From assembly GCF_026151205.1 (NCBI RefSeq), contig NC_087072.1:25013799-25077798 (forward strand): a DNA stretch of 64,000 nucleotides, in the 5' to 3' direction. This DNA is from Bolinopsis microptera. Its lineage: Eukaryota; Ctenophora; Tentaculata; Lobata; Bolinopsidae. Positions 11,488 through 20,691 of the stretch are shown here, one piece after another. The notes below the pieces were generated by a model. It made no database searches and had not been told where the DNA came from. It saw only the letters and a program-made list of their open reading frames with translations. Both the position numbers and the translations under genes were made by a program. Within the stretch, counting starts at the first letter, position 1, and the number at the start of each line of letters is the position of its first letter.

Positions 11488-12302
11488 CCTTATCGGACCT
11501 TATTTGGACGGACATTACTTGAACGCTGGAGGCCCTAGCGTTCATCTTAATGTCCGTTCAAATAAAGTCCGTTCAATTAATGTCCGTCCAAGTTAAAGTC
11601 CGTTGAATTTTTTTCAAAAATTTGTTCATTTCGAACTTTTTGTCCAGAATATGGCAACTTTTTAATTTCAGTCAATTTCAATAGCTATCATTAGACTAAA
11701 CTATATTGTTGAATTAATAAAAACAATGTATTATAAAATTTTAACAATCTGAATTGTAAATATCACATTATTGCATGATCACTATCTTGAAGTTGATCTT
11801 CGGCTTCTTCTACCTCCACATTTTCTTTTACAACTGGTTGTCTGTCCAACTCGTAGTCGTACCGGGCAATGAACGATCTCAACTGCTCTACTAGAGAGAT
11901 ACTTGAATGCCTAAAGTACAGCTTAAGCTTTATCTCTAGCCCCCCACTTGGTATATTAATATAGGCGACCTTCGGTGGCTTATGTCAGCTACGATACCTT
12001 CTACCATACCACCCATCTCGATAAAGTAGAAGACAAACCGGGATATCTCCCTATAAGGTATGTGACCGACGGTATCTAATCTAGTCCTGTAGGTACCTTC
12101 GTACCTTATCTGCACAGCGCAGATAAGCTTACTGTATGAAAAATGGATTTAAAAATCATTTGCTAAAATTAAAAAAACTTCAAAAAAAGATGAAAAAAAT
12201 TCGGATTTTTGATGGTTTTGATTGCCTTCTAGCGTTCATATTAATGTCCGTCCATAATTATGTCCGTTCAAGTAATGTCCGTCCAAATAAGGTCCGATAA
12301 GG
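11488..12302. mobile_element. Nested pogo-like element with TA target duplication
   Basis: The element begins CCTTATCGGACCTTATTTGG and ends with the inverted sequence ...AAATAAGGTCCGATAAGG. TA flanks it at 11486-11487 and 12303-12304. The related copy at 55394-56286 reads GAACTATAACAACG at the same place, which gives the unoccupied site. Left and right subterminal types are swapped relative to the outer copy, so it inserted in the opposite orientation. Confidence 0.8.
11763..12130 (-). pseudogene. Fragment resembling HIRAN-like proteins of animal transposons
   Basis: A minus-strand frame open for about 120 codons lies within the nested element and ends at a TGA (11765-11763). It contains GHIPYREISRFVFYFIEMGG, then RRSPILIPSGGLEIKLKL, and an acidic tail ending EAEDQLQDSDHAIM. 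The VGH-x-P-x-E-x-S and GGLEI pattern recalls HIRAN-like domains common in animal repeat-derived proteins; this is recognition from memory and not certain. No methionine start is present and the N-terminal side is missing. A matching tail (EEAEDQESDHAIM) is encoded on the minus strand at about 39490-39560. Confidence 0.45.
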
Positions 12303-12483
12303 TATAACAACGTCGGACAATGTCCTTGGCAACACGATTTACCGTAATATCTAGAGGCTGGAACAAGTTTTTCATGTTGGCGGGGACTAGCTCATGAACT
12401 ATGTTGTTGAGTGCCATAATTTCGGTGAATTTTTCCGCCAAGTGACCCTTGAAAACATCATATACTAGTAGAACTAGTGTTAT

Positions 12484-12840
12484 ATTTTTTAAGAGAATAT
12501 TTTAATGGTGTACAGTGTAAGTATAGTTCAAAAATGTCTCTATTCCAAATTGCTTCCAGGCGTTTTGCACGAGCAAAATGTTCAAAAATGTTTGCCTTCG
12601 GCAAACTTTAACTGTACGGTACTACTATACTATAGTATTGAAATTTATAAAACCTTTGAAATTCTGACTGTGGCGCACAGAAAATCATTCCTACACCCCT
12701 GAATTATCTGCTATTACATGTGAACATTGCAAGGTATCTAGGGGTAGGACAGGAAGAATTATTTTAGTTTTACGGGAAATTGAATAAAAATTGAATCAAG
12801 TAATCAAGCTTTCTCGGAAACGCGTAGCTCCAGTATAGAC
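12484..12840. other. Unassigned stretch between two transposon remnants
   Basis: Nothing recognisable was found between the pogo-like remnant and the LINE-derived frame. Confidence 0.4.
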
Positions 12841-14283
12841 ATGGGTTTAAGTAAAAGTATAACTTACAAGTCATTATCAGGGTACCAACTACTGCACATC
12901 ACGTTTGAAAAATTTAATTATATCTCCCCACGAATTTTACCTGGGGACCTCGAGGCTTCTCTGTTCATAAACAGATTGAATATATATTGGAATGTGCAAT
13001 TGATAGGATTAGGCCGAGCGCCGCCCAGTAACAAGAATTTTGATAGTATTAATTTGTTTATAATTATATGCAACAAGAATTTTGCTCTCCCCATCGACAG
13101 CCTAACCGACACTTGGAAAGTAGAAAAGTGCCGTCTCTTGCAGTCATATCAAACATCTCAGGATGCTTTGATCAGAGCGGTGCAACCCCAGGTGCGGTCT
13201 GGGAGAGTTTGGAAGGCAGATGCTCAGCTTCACGAAGCTGAAAGAGACTTGGTGTGTGAGTCAGTGCGAGGTATGGTGCAACCTCTTAGTAGAGCGGGAA
13301 TTGGTTTCGGTGATTGGAAGAAGCCCTGGGAGAAGATGTCAGAAAAGGAGCAGCAGAGGGAGGTGTTGGATAGGGTTAAGGAGAACATCAGGAAGGAAAG
13401 AGAGGTGCAGTTGGGTACGTTGGAGATGCAGTCCAGGTGGGGTAATTGGAGAGAGCTGGTGACAAGGACTGACATGAGCTGGCACACGCTCTTCAAGTAT
13501 GGGGACTCATTAATCGGTTTTCTGCTTAGTGCTGTGTATGGCACGCTTGTTACACCAGCTTTAGCATCCAAGTGGAGCGAGGATGAGGATGGGATGTGCA
13601 AGCTGTGTGGTGACAAGTTGGGAACTGTGCCGCATATTCTGGCTGGTTGTCCTGTGGCACTAAGTCAAGGGAGATACCGATGGCGCCACGATAAGGTGCT
13701 TAAACAAATAGCAGACCAAGTGAAATTCCATTGTGAGCGGAGAGTCAACAAGAGGAAGAGCTCTTGTGTCACTCGGAAAGCCATTGAGTTTGTTCCAGCA
13801 GGAGGGAGGTTTAAGGAGGTGAAGAGGTCGAAAGTCAGTGAGTTTGGGATTCTGAGTGGGGCCACTGATTGGATAGTATTAGCAGACCTGGATGAGCAGC
13901 TGAAATTCCCGTCGGATATAGCAACGACCAGATTAAGACCAGATTTGGTTCTTTTCTCGAAAGCTTCCAAGAGAGTAATCTGGTGGGAGCTTACAGTACC
14001 GTCGGAAGAGAGAATAGCTGCATCCCATGAGCTGAAGCTTGATCGGTATAACAGTCTACAAGCGGAAATACAAGCTAATGGGTGGTCATGTTTCAGCTTT
14101 GCTGTTGAGGTTGGTGCTAGAGGTGTGGTCGCAGCAAGTTTGGAGTGTGCATCAAGGAAGATTGGTCTGACTGGGAGAGCCCTCAAGAAGTTGGTCAGAG
14201 ATTGTGGGAAGGATGCAGCCCATTGTTCAAGATGGATTTATCTGCTGTCTAGGAAAAGAGAGTGGGAGATGAGAGCTGTTTGA
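12841..14283 (+). CDS. C-terminal part of an RLE-type LINE reverse transcriptase polyprotein (5'-truncated)
   Basis: An open frame of 480 codons. Roughly the first 90 residues look unrelated to the element and come from flanking DNA read through in frame. From about residue 90 on, the protein matches the C-terminal region downstream of the RT palm in non-LTR elements with a restriction-like endonuclease. There is a zinc knuckle C253-x2-C256-x8-H265-x4-C270 (CKLCG...HILAGC), then RWRHDKVL, then a PD-(D/E)xK-like core with D368 in RPDLVLF and E383 in WWELTVP. This endonuclease nicks target DNA before target-primed reverse transcription. The RT domain is absent, so the copy cannot move itself. 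The frame from residue 90 to the stop is intact, pointing to a fairly young insertion. The ATG at 12841 is probably not a biological start. Clade (R2/NeSL/HERO-like) is inference. Confidence 0.75.
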   Translation: MGLSKSITYKSLSGYQLLHITFEKFNYISPRILPGDLEASLFINRLNIYWNVQLIGLGRAPPSNKNFDSINLFIIICNKNFALPIDSLTDTWKVEKCRLLQSYQTSQDALIRAVQPQVRSGRVWKADAQLHEAERDLVCESVRGMVQPLSRAGIGFGDWKKPWEKMSEKEQQREVLDRVKENIRKEREVQLGTLEMQSRWGNWRELVTRTDMSWHTLFKYGDSLIGFLLSAVYGTLVTPALASKWSEDEDGMCKLCGDKLGTVPHILAGCPVALSQGRYRWRHDKVLKQIADQVKFHCERRVNKRKSSCVTRKAIEFVPAGGRFKEVKRSKVSEFGILSGATDWIVLADLDEQLKFPSDIATTRLRPDLVLFSKASKRVIWWELTVPSEERIAASHELKLDRYNSLQAEIQANGWSCFSFAVEVGARGVVAASLECASRKIGLTGRALKKLVRDCGKDAAHCSRWIYLLSRKREWEMRAV

Positions 14284-14840
14284 GCTTTATGACTTCACCT
14301 AACAGCCAGAGGTGCCATAAGCTAACTCGTCGTAAATCGCGAGCTCTAGCAGGTATCCTCGGGTGATTGTCAGATCAGATGGTGGTCCAAGAGAGACTGC
14401 TGGGGCACCTGACAGAAAACCGTATCGCAATGAAAGCCCCGAAACGGTGTCAGGTTTGTGACTGAAGATTCTGATCAAGCTCAGGGTTGAGTCTACACAG
14501 TGTCGCCACTTGCCGATGCCAGTTGATGCGAGAAGACACTGATGTAAGTGGGAAGTTATGTCTAAGAAACAGCGTGTGGTTCGGGTGCCGGTTGAACGCA
14601 TGTAAAAGGGAGGGTATATCCGTATTTCGCTGCTAGTGATGCAGTCCTTAGCCCGGTAGCTAAGGCTTCCCCGTTTCTCGCTCATTTGTGCTCCGATGGG
14701 CTTGTGACCTCTGCGGGGGTCAAGTGCAGGATGAGGGACATGGCTGACCAGGAGAAGGTTGTTTTTGGGAGATAGAGTAAGGTTGGTTTGGTGTTGTGCC
14801 TTCGCAGTTTAACTGTATCTTTACTCTATGCTCTCTCGTA
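14284..14840 (+). mobile_element. 3' untranslated tail of the RLE-type LINE
   Basis: GC content stays higher than in the flanking AT-rich DNA, and the sequence continues directly from the LINE stop codon. The end is placed near 14840 from the return to AT-rich sequence. No poly-A tail or target duplication is obvious. Confidence 0.5.
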
Positions 14841-15775
14841 CTACAATTAGAAAGTCTATTATTTTACTCTTAGTTCCCAAAAATTATTTCGACAAAAATT
14901 TTGGCGGCCCTCTCGTAAATTAATGGCACATATAAATGTTTGCATTGCATTGACACGTTTATTTGTCACTGACACTATAAGACTATACAATATACATGTA
15001 CTTGTAGTTAAACTGTTAAACTTAAATTATGTTCAATTCCATTGGAAATAGTTTTCAACCAAAACCCAAAATTGGGTAATAATATAAAGTGCATGGAACG
15101 TAACAAAAGTTTCCTTTTTCCAAATAAAAGGAAACATGATATCAATTTAAATTACCGTTTCTGTACTAAACGCGAAATGTTGCCGAGAATGAAATCGGCC
15201 GTGAATGAATCAGAATAAGAAAAGCGAACGACCAATATAAACTGAAGTGTTTTTTGACATTATCTGGCATCCTGAGGATAGAAATAGCCGCAGAGATATA
15301 TGTTTATCTTAGAAACATAGTATGTCCGCAGGCTATATAGGTTATCGTCAAGGGAAGCATTACCTTACCGTAGATGTTTACTTAACGGCTAGGAAAGATT
15401 CATAGATTCCTCTACTGGGTTAACTTCCGCGGTTACCTGATTAAGATTTGTATATGAAGTCTTGACCCCCATACCATCATGTCGTGACCCCCATACCATT
15501 GTCGGTCCACTTACTGTCGGGTGCAAACGTGAGGTAAAGTAAGATCATTTCCAGAAATTTCAGAAATCCTCCAGAAATTTCAGAATGTTTAAGGACTGTT
15601 CCACACCAATTATACAGTCTTAAAATATTTATTGATTCATTGAATCATTCAGTCGGCTATAAAGCTAATTTATCATTCGATCCCACCGCCAGCTCATTTC
15701 CGGACTTGTGTCTTATTTTCAATTTTCAATTTTCTTCGTCCATCAAATTTTCCTGAACGTCACTTATTATATTAT
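14841..15775. other. Unassigned AT-rich stretch
   Basis: The only local feature noted is a short repeat at about 15463-15500 (TGACCCCCATACCAT twice). No gene or transposon end was recognised. Confidence 0.4.
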
Positions 15776-15925
15776 TGACTTTTTCCACCAAGTGACCCTT
15801 GAAAACATCATATACTACTAGAGTTTTCTGTGCCTCCAGCAGACCAAGGAGAACCTTTCCGTCGTTAACTTACGGCACAATAAAGTTGTCATATTCTGGA
15901 CAAAAACTTGTGACTCTTGCGTATG
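15776..15925 (-). pseudogene. Short fragment of the same pogo-like transposase
   Basis: The sequence AAGTGACCCTTGAAAACATC through GGAGAACCTTTCCGTCG matches 39139-39219, the minus-strand transposase segment containing VYDVFKGH. It is cut off on both sides and sits just left of the Mutator-like element. Confidence 0.7.
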
Positions 15926-16002
15926 TTTCATTTTAGGAAAAGACGTATATCAATATGTGTTATCGTACATTTTGAAACAACAGTTACAAGATGAATTAGG
16001 GG

Positions 16003-16615
16003 GAGCAGGACTATTGAGCGGTGGACTGTTGAGCGTAGGACTGTAGGTCGGTGAAGGTCGGAAGTAGGACTGTAGAGCGGTGTCAAATCGCCAGGGTAGG
16101 ACTCTAGAGCGGCCGCCCTTATAGATCTCACAACATGAGGACTTTAGAGCGGTACGATCCTAAAATGAGGACTGTAGAGCGGTGGACTGTTGAGCGGTGG
16201 ACTGTAGGCCGGTGAAGGTCGGAAGTAGGACTGTAGAGCGGCCCTCCTATAACATGAGGACTGAAAATTTGAAGATTGAACACTCAACGAAGCGGTACCC
16301 TCCTATAACATGAGGACTCTATAGTGGTTGAAAATTTGAAGATTGAACACTCAACGAAGCTAAGTTATAGTTATACATTGTAACTCGTCATTGATTATGG
16401 TCATGACATGAGGACTCTATAGCGGTTGAAAATTTGAAGATTGAATACTCAACGAAGCATTGTAACTCGTGATTGATTATGGTCATGACATTCTAGGATG
16501 ATAACTTTATTAAAGAGTCATGGAGTTGAACATTTTCATTATAAATATTTCATTACTAATATTATAGTGTATCTTTATTTAAGATTATTGGTCGGTCTCA
16601 ACGTCTTCCAAAAAA
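16003..16615. repeat. Left terminal inverted repeat of the MULE
   Basis: Subterminal motifs GGACTGTAGAGCGGT and GGTCGGTGAAGGTCGGAAGT recur several times, and the arm is matched in reverse at 18221-18738. It carries extra internal copies of GAAAATTTGAAGATTGAA compared with the right arm. Confidence 0.88.
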
Positions 16616-16760
16616 TTTGAACATTGAATAAAATTATGTTTTTTTAACTCGTAATCAATAACACATGTGATATTAGGATGATAAAATCGATAAAACTTAT
16701 TAATATTACAAACAATTACGAAAAATCAATACTATAGTTAACAAATATCAAAATAACATT

Positions 16761-17960
16761 TCACTCCTCAGCCATCACATTTCGCAGCATGTCCAGGTGT
16801 GAGACGAGGTCCTGATCATCGTTTACTTCAACTAGGTGGGCTAGTCGTACACGAGCATTGATTCTCCGTTGAGGGATTCGATGGCAGAGGGAACCAGTTG
16901 GAGGTCGGCCAATGTTCCAGGAGTTGTAGGAGTGGGATTCTCAACCTTCTTCGCTTTGTTGAGGGCGCGTTTGAAGGATGAGGGCTTAGGGAGGTGAAGA
17001 AGAGCGGCTTCGGATGCACCTTGCTTAACGGAGTTTAGGATCTGGGCAGGAGGGTTGTTAGAGCATATCCGAAGGTCCTTGGCGCGGGAGTAGATAGTCT
17101 TCACTTCGCAGCTGGTTACGTCTGCAGGATGAATGCTAAGATGGCAAGTACGTACGGTACAGGGCTTTAAGTACGTACGGTACAGCTACTTTTAAAGGTA
17201 CGTACCGTACAGGCACTGTAAGGTACAATTTTTTCAAATTTTTAGAATTAACTTCAGTGAATTACTTGCAATTTTTGATTAGTATTATCATCGTAATTTT
17301 TGAGATAGAAGTCGAAAAGAAACACAGTGGTTAAAACAATAAACGATTTAAGAGGAAAATTTGTGTACCAGATCGCTCTTAACCGGTACTACACTACTAC
17401 TACTTGTAATTATCGTTAAACTCGAAGCTTCATCCTTTTGTTGCAGTATGCGAACACCAGCTTTTCAGCTAGCTCAGGTCGCAACCTTAATCTACGCTTG
17501 TCCATTATATACTCGTAGTCCCTAAAATTGGTCTCACAAATTGACGAAGAACTTAAAACACTGAAATCCATTGCTAGCAACTGGATTTGTACCTTTCAGC
17601 CTACTTTATTAAGTACGTACCGTACAGCTAATTTAAAGGTACGTACCGTACGTACTTGCCATCTTAGGATGAATGTGAGGTGTCACAGACAGAATCTCCA
17701 GTGGTGTAGAGGCGACCAGGACACTTGTATTTCCTCAGGACACATCGCCAAGCTTGACGGCCGTCTTGGGTAGGTTTTCCATCCTTTCCGTAGCGAAATC
17801 CTTGCAGGACAAGGTTGATGGTGCCGGCTGTTCGTCCCCGGATGAAGATGGGCTTCTCAGGAGGAGGAAGACTGTTAACACTCTGCATATCGTAGGTAGT
17901 TGTAGAAGAGGAGTAGGAATCGAATTTGATATACGAAAACTGGATACTCCGTGATATTTA
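16761..17960 (-). pseudogene. FLYWCH-type MULE protein, disrupted and internally deleted
   Basis: Minus strand. The part right of the inserted MITE (about 17960-17676) encodes a FLYWCH zinc finger: LVLQGFRYGKDGK, WRCV (first Cys), KCPGRLYTTGD (second Cys) and the first His of the pair. The part left of the MITE (17127 downward) resumes with HPADV, giving the expected H-x-H end, followed by SEAALLHLPKPSSFKRALNK and GESMLVYD, the linker that precedes the transposase core in animal MULEs. A TAG follows at 16843-16841. A short C-terminal frame (about DDQDLVSHLDMLR) runs to TGA at 16761, so the catalytic core seems to have been deleted near 16841. FLYWCH fingers bind DNA, presumably the element ends. 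The MITE breaks the frame. Confidence 0.72.
17128..17675. mobile_element. hAT-type MITE with 8-bp target duplication inside the FLYWCH frame
   Basis: The element spans 17136-17667, starting CTAAGATGGCAAGTACGTAC and ending in the inverse GTACGTACTTGCCATCTTAG. GATGAATG flanks it at 17128-17135 and 17668-17675; the 8-bp duplication and the short TIR with GATGGCAAG fit the hAT superfamily. Copies of GTACGTACGGTACAG occur near both ends. No transposase. Its position within the Mutator-like coding region orders the two insertions. Confidence 0.88.
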
Positions 17961-18220
17961 TACCATACCTTCGAAATCCTAACAAGATATCGCACTGCGA
18001 TGGGATCTGATCTGAATCAGTCCCGTCACCAGATTGATGAACATGAGATATCCTTAGTAGGCGCTAAAGCGTCACGCGATGCGATCCTCATTCCTAAATG
18101 ATCTGCACGAACTTGATCGGTACTCTGCTTAGCGAAATCACATTGATACGAACAGTTCACTAAAATAACGAAGACACGTTTTACATTTTTGAGTAGCAGG
18201 GGAATATTTCAATCATTTGG

Positions 18221-18738
18221 AAGACGTTGAGACCGACCAATAATCTTAAATTAAGTTACACTATAATATTAGTAATGAAATATTTATAATAAGTAAATGA
18301 AAATGTTCATTAACTCCATGACTCTTTAATAAAGTTATCATCCTAGAATGTCATGACCATAATCAATCACGAGTTACAATATATAACTTAGCTTCGTTGA
18401 GTGTTCAATCTTCAAATTTTCAACCGCTATAGAGTCCTCATGTTATAGGAGGGTACCGCTCTAGAGTCCTCATGTTATGGGATCTATAAGGGAGGGCCGC
18501 TCTACAGTCCTACTTCCGACCTTCACCGGCCTACAGTCCACCGCTCAACAGTCCACCGCTCTACAGTCCTCATTTTAGGATCGTACCGCTCTAAAGTCCT
18601 CATGTTGTGATATCTATAAGGGCGGCCGCTCTGGATTCCTACCCTGGCGATTTGACACCGCTCTACAGTCCTACTTCCGACCTTCACCGACCTACAGTCC
18701 TACGCTCAACAGTCCTCCGCTCAATAGTCCTACAGCCG
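18221..18738. repeat. Right terminal inverted repeat of the MULE
   Basis: Reverse complement of the left arm with substitutions and fewer internal motif copies; it ends ...CAATAGTCCTACAGCCG before the target duplication. Confidence 0.88.
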
Positions 18739-18747
18739 AATTAGGGG

Positions 18748-19290
18748 AACTAGCAGTTGATGGAACCCTCATCGAACTAGTTGAGAATGTAGTTTGAGAA
18801 TGTAGTTTGAAGGATACAATTATATATTGTTTTTCAAATGTGACGATGTTTGATTAAGGGCAAATAGAACGAGATTAATCTAACAAAAGAACGTACTCAT
18901 CAAGATGTGTCTCTCACTCCATATTGAATGGGCATTGGGCAACTTGCTAAAGATAGCTATTACAGTGATTATTGTTATCATGTGCTTCTTAAGTTGACAA
19001 CTACGAGTCACCATTTTATAGACTATAAACAGATTATAATCAATAGTCTTATTAGAACTTTTGTTTAGAATTTGCTATCTTAGTTGTTAGTTTTACTGAA
19101 ACTTTTAGTCAGTTTTACTTATTCAAGAAACAACTGACTTTGGCCATGGCCTATGTCACCAGAATGCCAGACACCAGGCTCCCTTAGTACCTGCTTAATT
19201 GCTGGAATATGCCGAGCGTGCTAGATCACTCTACAGCTTCGATCTTCGAGATTTTTCTAAAAGGGCCCCCGACAGTTGAAACCAACTTGA
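18748..19290. other. Unassigned stretch upstream of the Penelope-like frame
   Basis: A short duplication (TTGAGAATGTAGT twice, 18780-18808) is visible. No gene was recognised. Confidence 0.4.
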
Positions 19291-19296
19291 ATTGAT

Positions 19297-20691
19297 GTGT
19301 TTTCGGACGCCATGATCCCGAATCACCCCCATGACATAGGGTTAAATGCTTACCTGTCGAGATATTCTGGTATTCTCTTTACAGCAGACGTCGAAGCTTT
19401 ATACACCAATATCAACGTACTAACAGCAATAGAAGATGTCATGGAATTTGCCAAAGAAAATAGACAGTCAATCAGTACATACGGTCTCCATCTCTCTGAT
19501 TTACAAGAACTACTAGAGACAACCCTAGGAAAGTCATATTTTGTCTACAACAATCAAGTCTACCTACAGCTTCTTGGATTGTTCATGGGAACCAACCCTG
19601 CACCTATACTAGCTACTGTCAAAATGTGGAAACTGGAAAAACTTTCAGTCTACGTAGACCTGAGGATAACACTGCCCACCTACAGCAGGTTTTACGACGA
19701 TCTAAACGGAGCCACCACCAACAGACGAAAAGCTCAGCAACTGTGCAACCTCATCGAACAACAAGATCCTGACAAACTTATCAAACTAACTGTAGACTAC
19801 CCTGACAATCAGAACGACTTTGTTCCCTTCCTCAACACGGAAATAAAGATCGACTCAGATGGAATAGTACATTCTAGACTCTACAGAAAACCACAGAAAA
19901 AGCCACTCACCCTCCACTACAACTCTCATCATACAACACGTACAAAGAATGCTACTGTTGAGAGTATGTACAACACCGCAAAGGCAGTCTCTAACAACAG
20001 AGAAAACGAGAAGTACTCAGAAAAGATGATAGATAAACTTCTCATCAACAACGGCTACACTGATAGAGTCTTAGAAACCATAAAGAACAAGAGAAAACGT
20101 AGAAAGAGAATTAATCAGAACGTACAGAACAAAGACCAAGACGGAGCGATTCTCAAACTACCCTATGTCAACGAAGCTACTAGTCGCAAATACATAGATG
20201 CTGTCAGACATAGTGGACTCCCCATCAAAATTGTCGAGAAACCTGGACGGAAACTGAAGGATCTCCTTACAGACTCCAGACCCCTTGACAAGAAATCCTG
20301 TACAACATCAAACTGCAGAACATGCGCAGCTTTAACCGATGGAGAATGCACCACAACTAATACCGTCTACCACATCACTTGCGAAGTAGACAATTGTACC
20401 GAGAACTATGGTGGGGAAACATACAGACCGATCAAGTGCAGGTTCGACGAGCATTACCGTAGTGCGGCAAATCCAACAGCAAAATCTTACGAAGATAAGC
20501 CACTAGCAAAGCACTACAGGGAAAGTCACCCTCAGCACAAAGGCCCCCCAAAACTTAAACTTCAAATCGTAGATAGAGGAACATCACTCATCAACAGAAA
20601 GATTAAAGAAGCCCGATTTTTAGTTGAAAATAAACCAACACTCAACGATAAAACAGAGTTGAACAATCTAACACAGTTTTTAGTTGAGTGA
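19297..20691 (+). CDS. Penelope-like element RT plus GIY-YIG endonuclease, 5'-truncated
   Basis: An open frame of 464 codons that begins after an in-frame TGA without its own start context. RT palm blocks are visible: FTADVEALYTNI (about residues 28-39, first catalytic Asp), LLGLFMGTNPAPILA (about 90-104) and the FYDD box (Asp134-Asp135). The block LNTEIKIDSDG (about 182-192) follows, then basic linker sequence and a cysteine-rich patch (SCTTSNCRTCAAL). The C-terminal GIY-YIG nuclease shows VYHITC (from residue 357), NYGGETYRPIKCRFDEH, and a closing N in LVENKPTLN. The RT fingers block present in intact Penelope-like proteins is missing, so mobility is unlikely. The long open frame suggests a recent insertion. 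Such elements copy themselves through RNA, using the nuclease to open the target. Confidence 0.85.
   Translation: MFSDAMIPNHPHDIGLNAYLSRYSGILFTADVEALYTNINVLTAIEDVMEFAKENRQSISTYGLHLSDLQELLETTLGKSYFVYNNQVYLQLLGLFMGTNPAPILATVKMWKLEKLSVYVDLRITLPTYSRFYDDLNGATTNRRKAQQLCNLIEQQDPDKLIKLTVDYPDNQNDFVPFLNTEIKIDSDGIVHSRLYRKPQKKPLTLHYNSHHTTRTKNATVESMYNTAKAVSNNRENEKYSEKMIDKLLINNGYTDRVLETIKNKRKRRKRINQNVQNKDQDGAILKLPYVNEATSRKYIDAVRHSGLPIKIVEKPGRKLKDLLTDSRPLDKKSCTTSNCRTCAALTDGECTTTNTVYHITCEVDNCTENYGGETYRPIKCRFDEHYRSAANPTAKSYEDKPLAKHYRESHPQHKGPPKLKLQIVDRGTSLINRKIKEARFLVENKPTLNDKTELNNLTQFLVE

Larger units (their letters stand above)
11006..12483 (-). mobile_element. Pogo/Tigger-like element (outer copy), interrupted by a relative of itself
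   Basis: The left end CCTTATCGGACTTTATTTGG follows a TA dinucleotide (11004-11005). Subterminal DNA is packed with GAACGGACATTA motifs. Internal sequence matches the copies at 37637-39427 and 55394-56286. A second element of the same family sits at 11488-12302 in the opposite orientation. Transposase remnants on the minus strand lie on both sides of it. The right end of the outer element is lost near 12483. Confidence 0.78.
11247..12483 (-). pseudogene. DDE-type transposase remnant (pogo/Tigger-like), in two pieces
   Basis: Read on the minus strand, 12483-12305 encodes YDVFKGHLAEK followed by VPANMKNLFQPLDITVN, the usual second and third acidic blocks of DDE_1-type transposases (D in YDVF; D in QPLD). 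After the nested insertion, 11345-11247 encodes the C-terminal tail SMDYFVHENPFDEEDM and a stop. The N-terminal DNA-binding part and first aspartate are missing and frames shift, so it is dead. The same blocks recur at 37.9-39.3 kb and 55.6-56.1 kb. Confidence 0.72.
15994..18747 (-). mobile_element. Mutator-like element (MULE), internally deleted, with 9-bp target duplication
   Basis: The element spans 16003-18738 between two copies of AATTAGGGG (15994-16002 and 18739-18747), a 9-bp target duplication typical of the Mutator superfamily. Long inverted arms at about 16003-16615 and 18221-18738 are built from repeated GGACTGTAGAGCGGT-like motifs, then AGATTGAACACTCAACGAAG and TTGGTCGGTCTCAACGTC. 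Inside is a minus-strand coding region with a FLYWCH zinc finger but no MULE transposase core, so it is a deletion derivative. A smaller element lies within it. Confidence 0.9.

Noticed and set aside
13230..14186. Long minus-strand frames opposite the RLE-type LINE
   Set aside because: They are antisense shadows of a plus-strand frame with clear zinc and nuclease motifs.
14299..14685. 128-codon minus-strand frame
   Set aside because: It lies in the LINE 3' region and shows no family motif.
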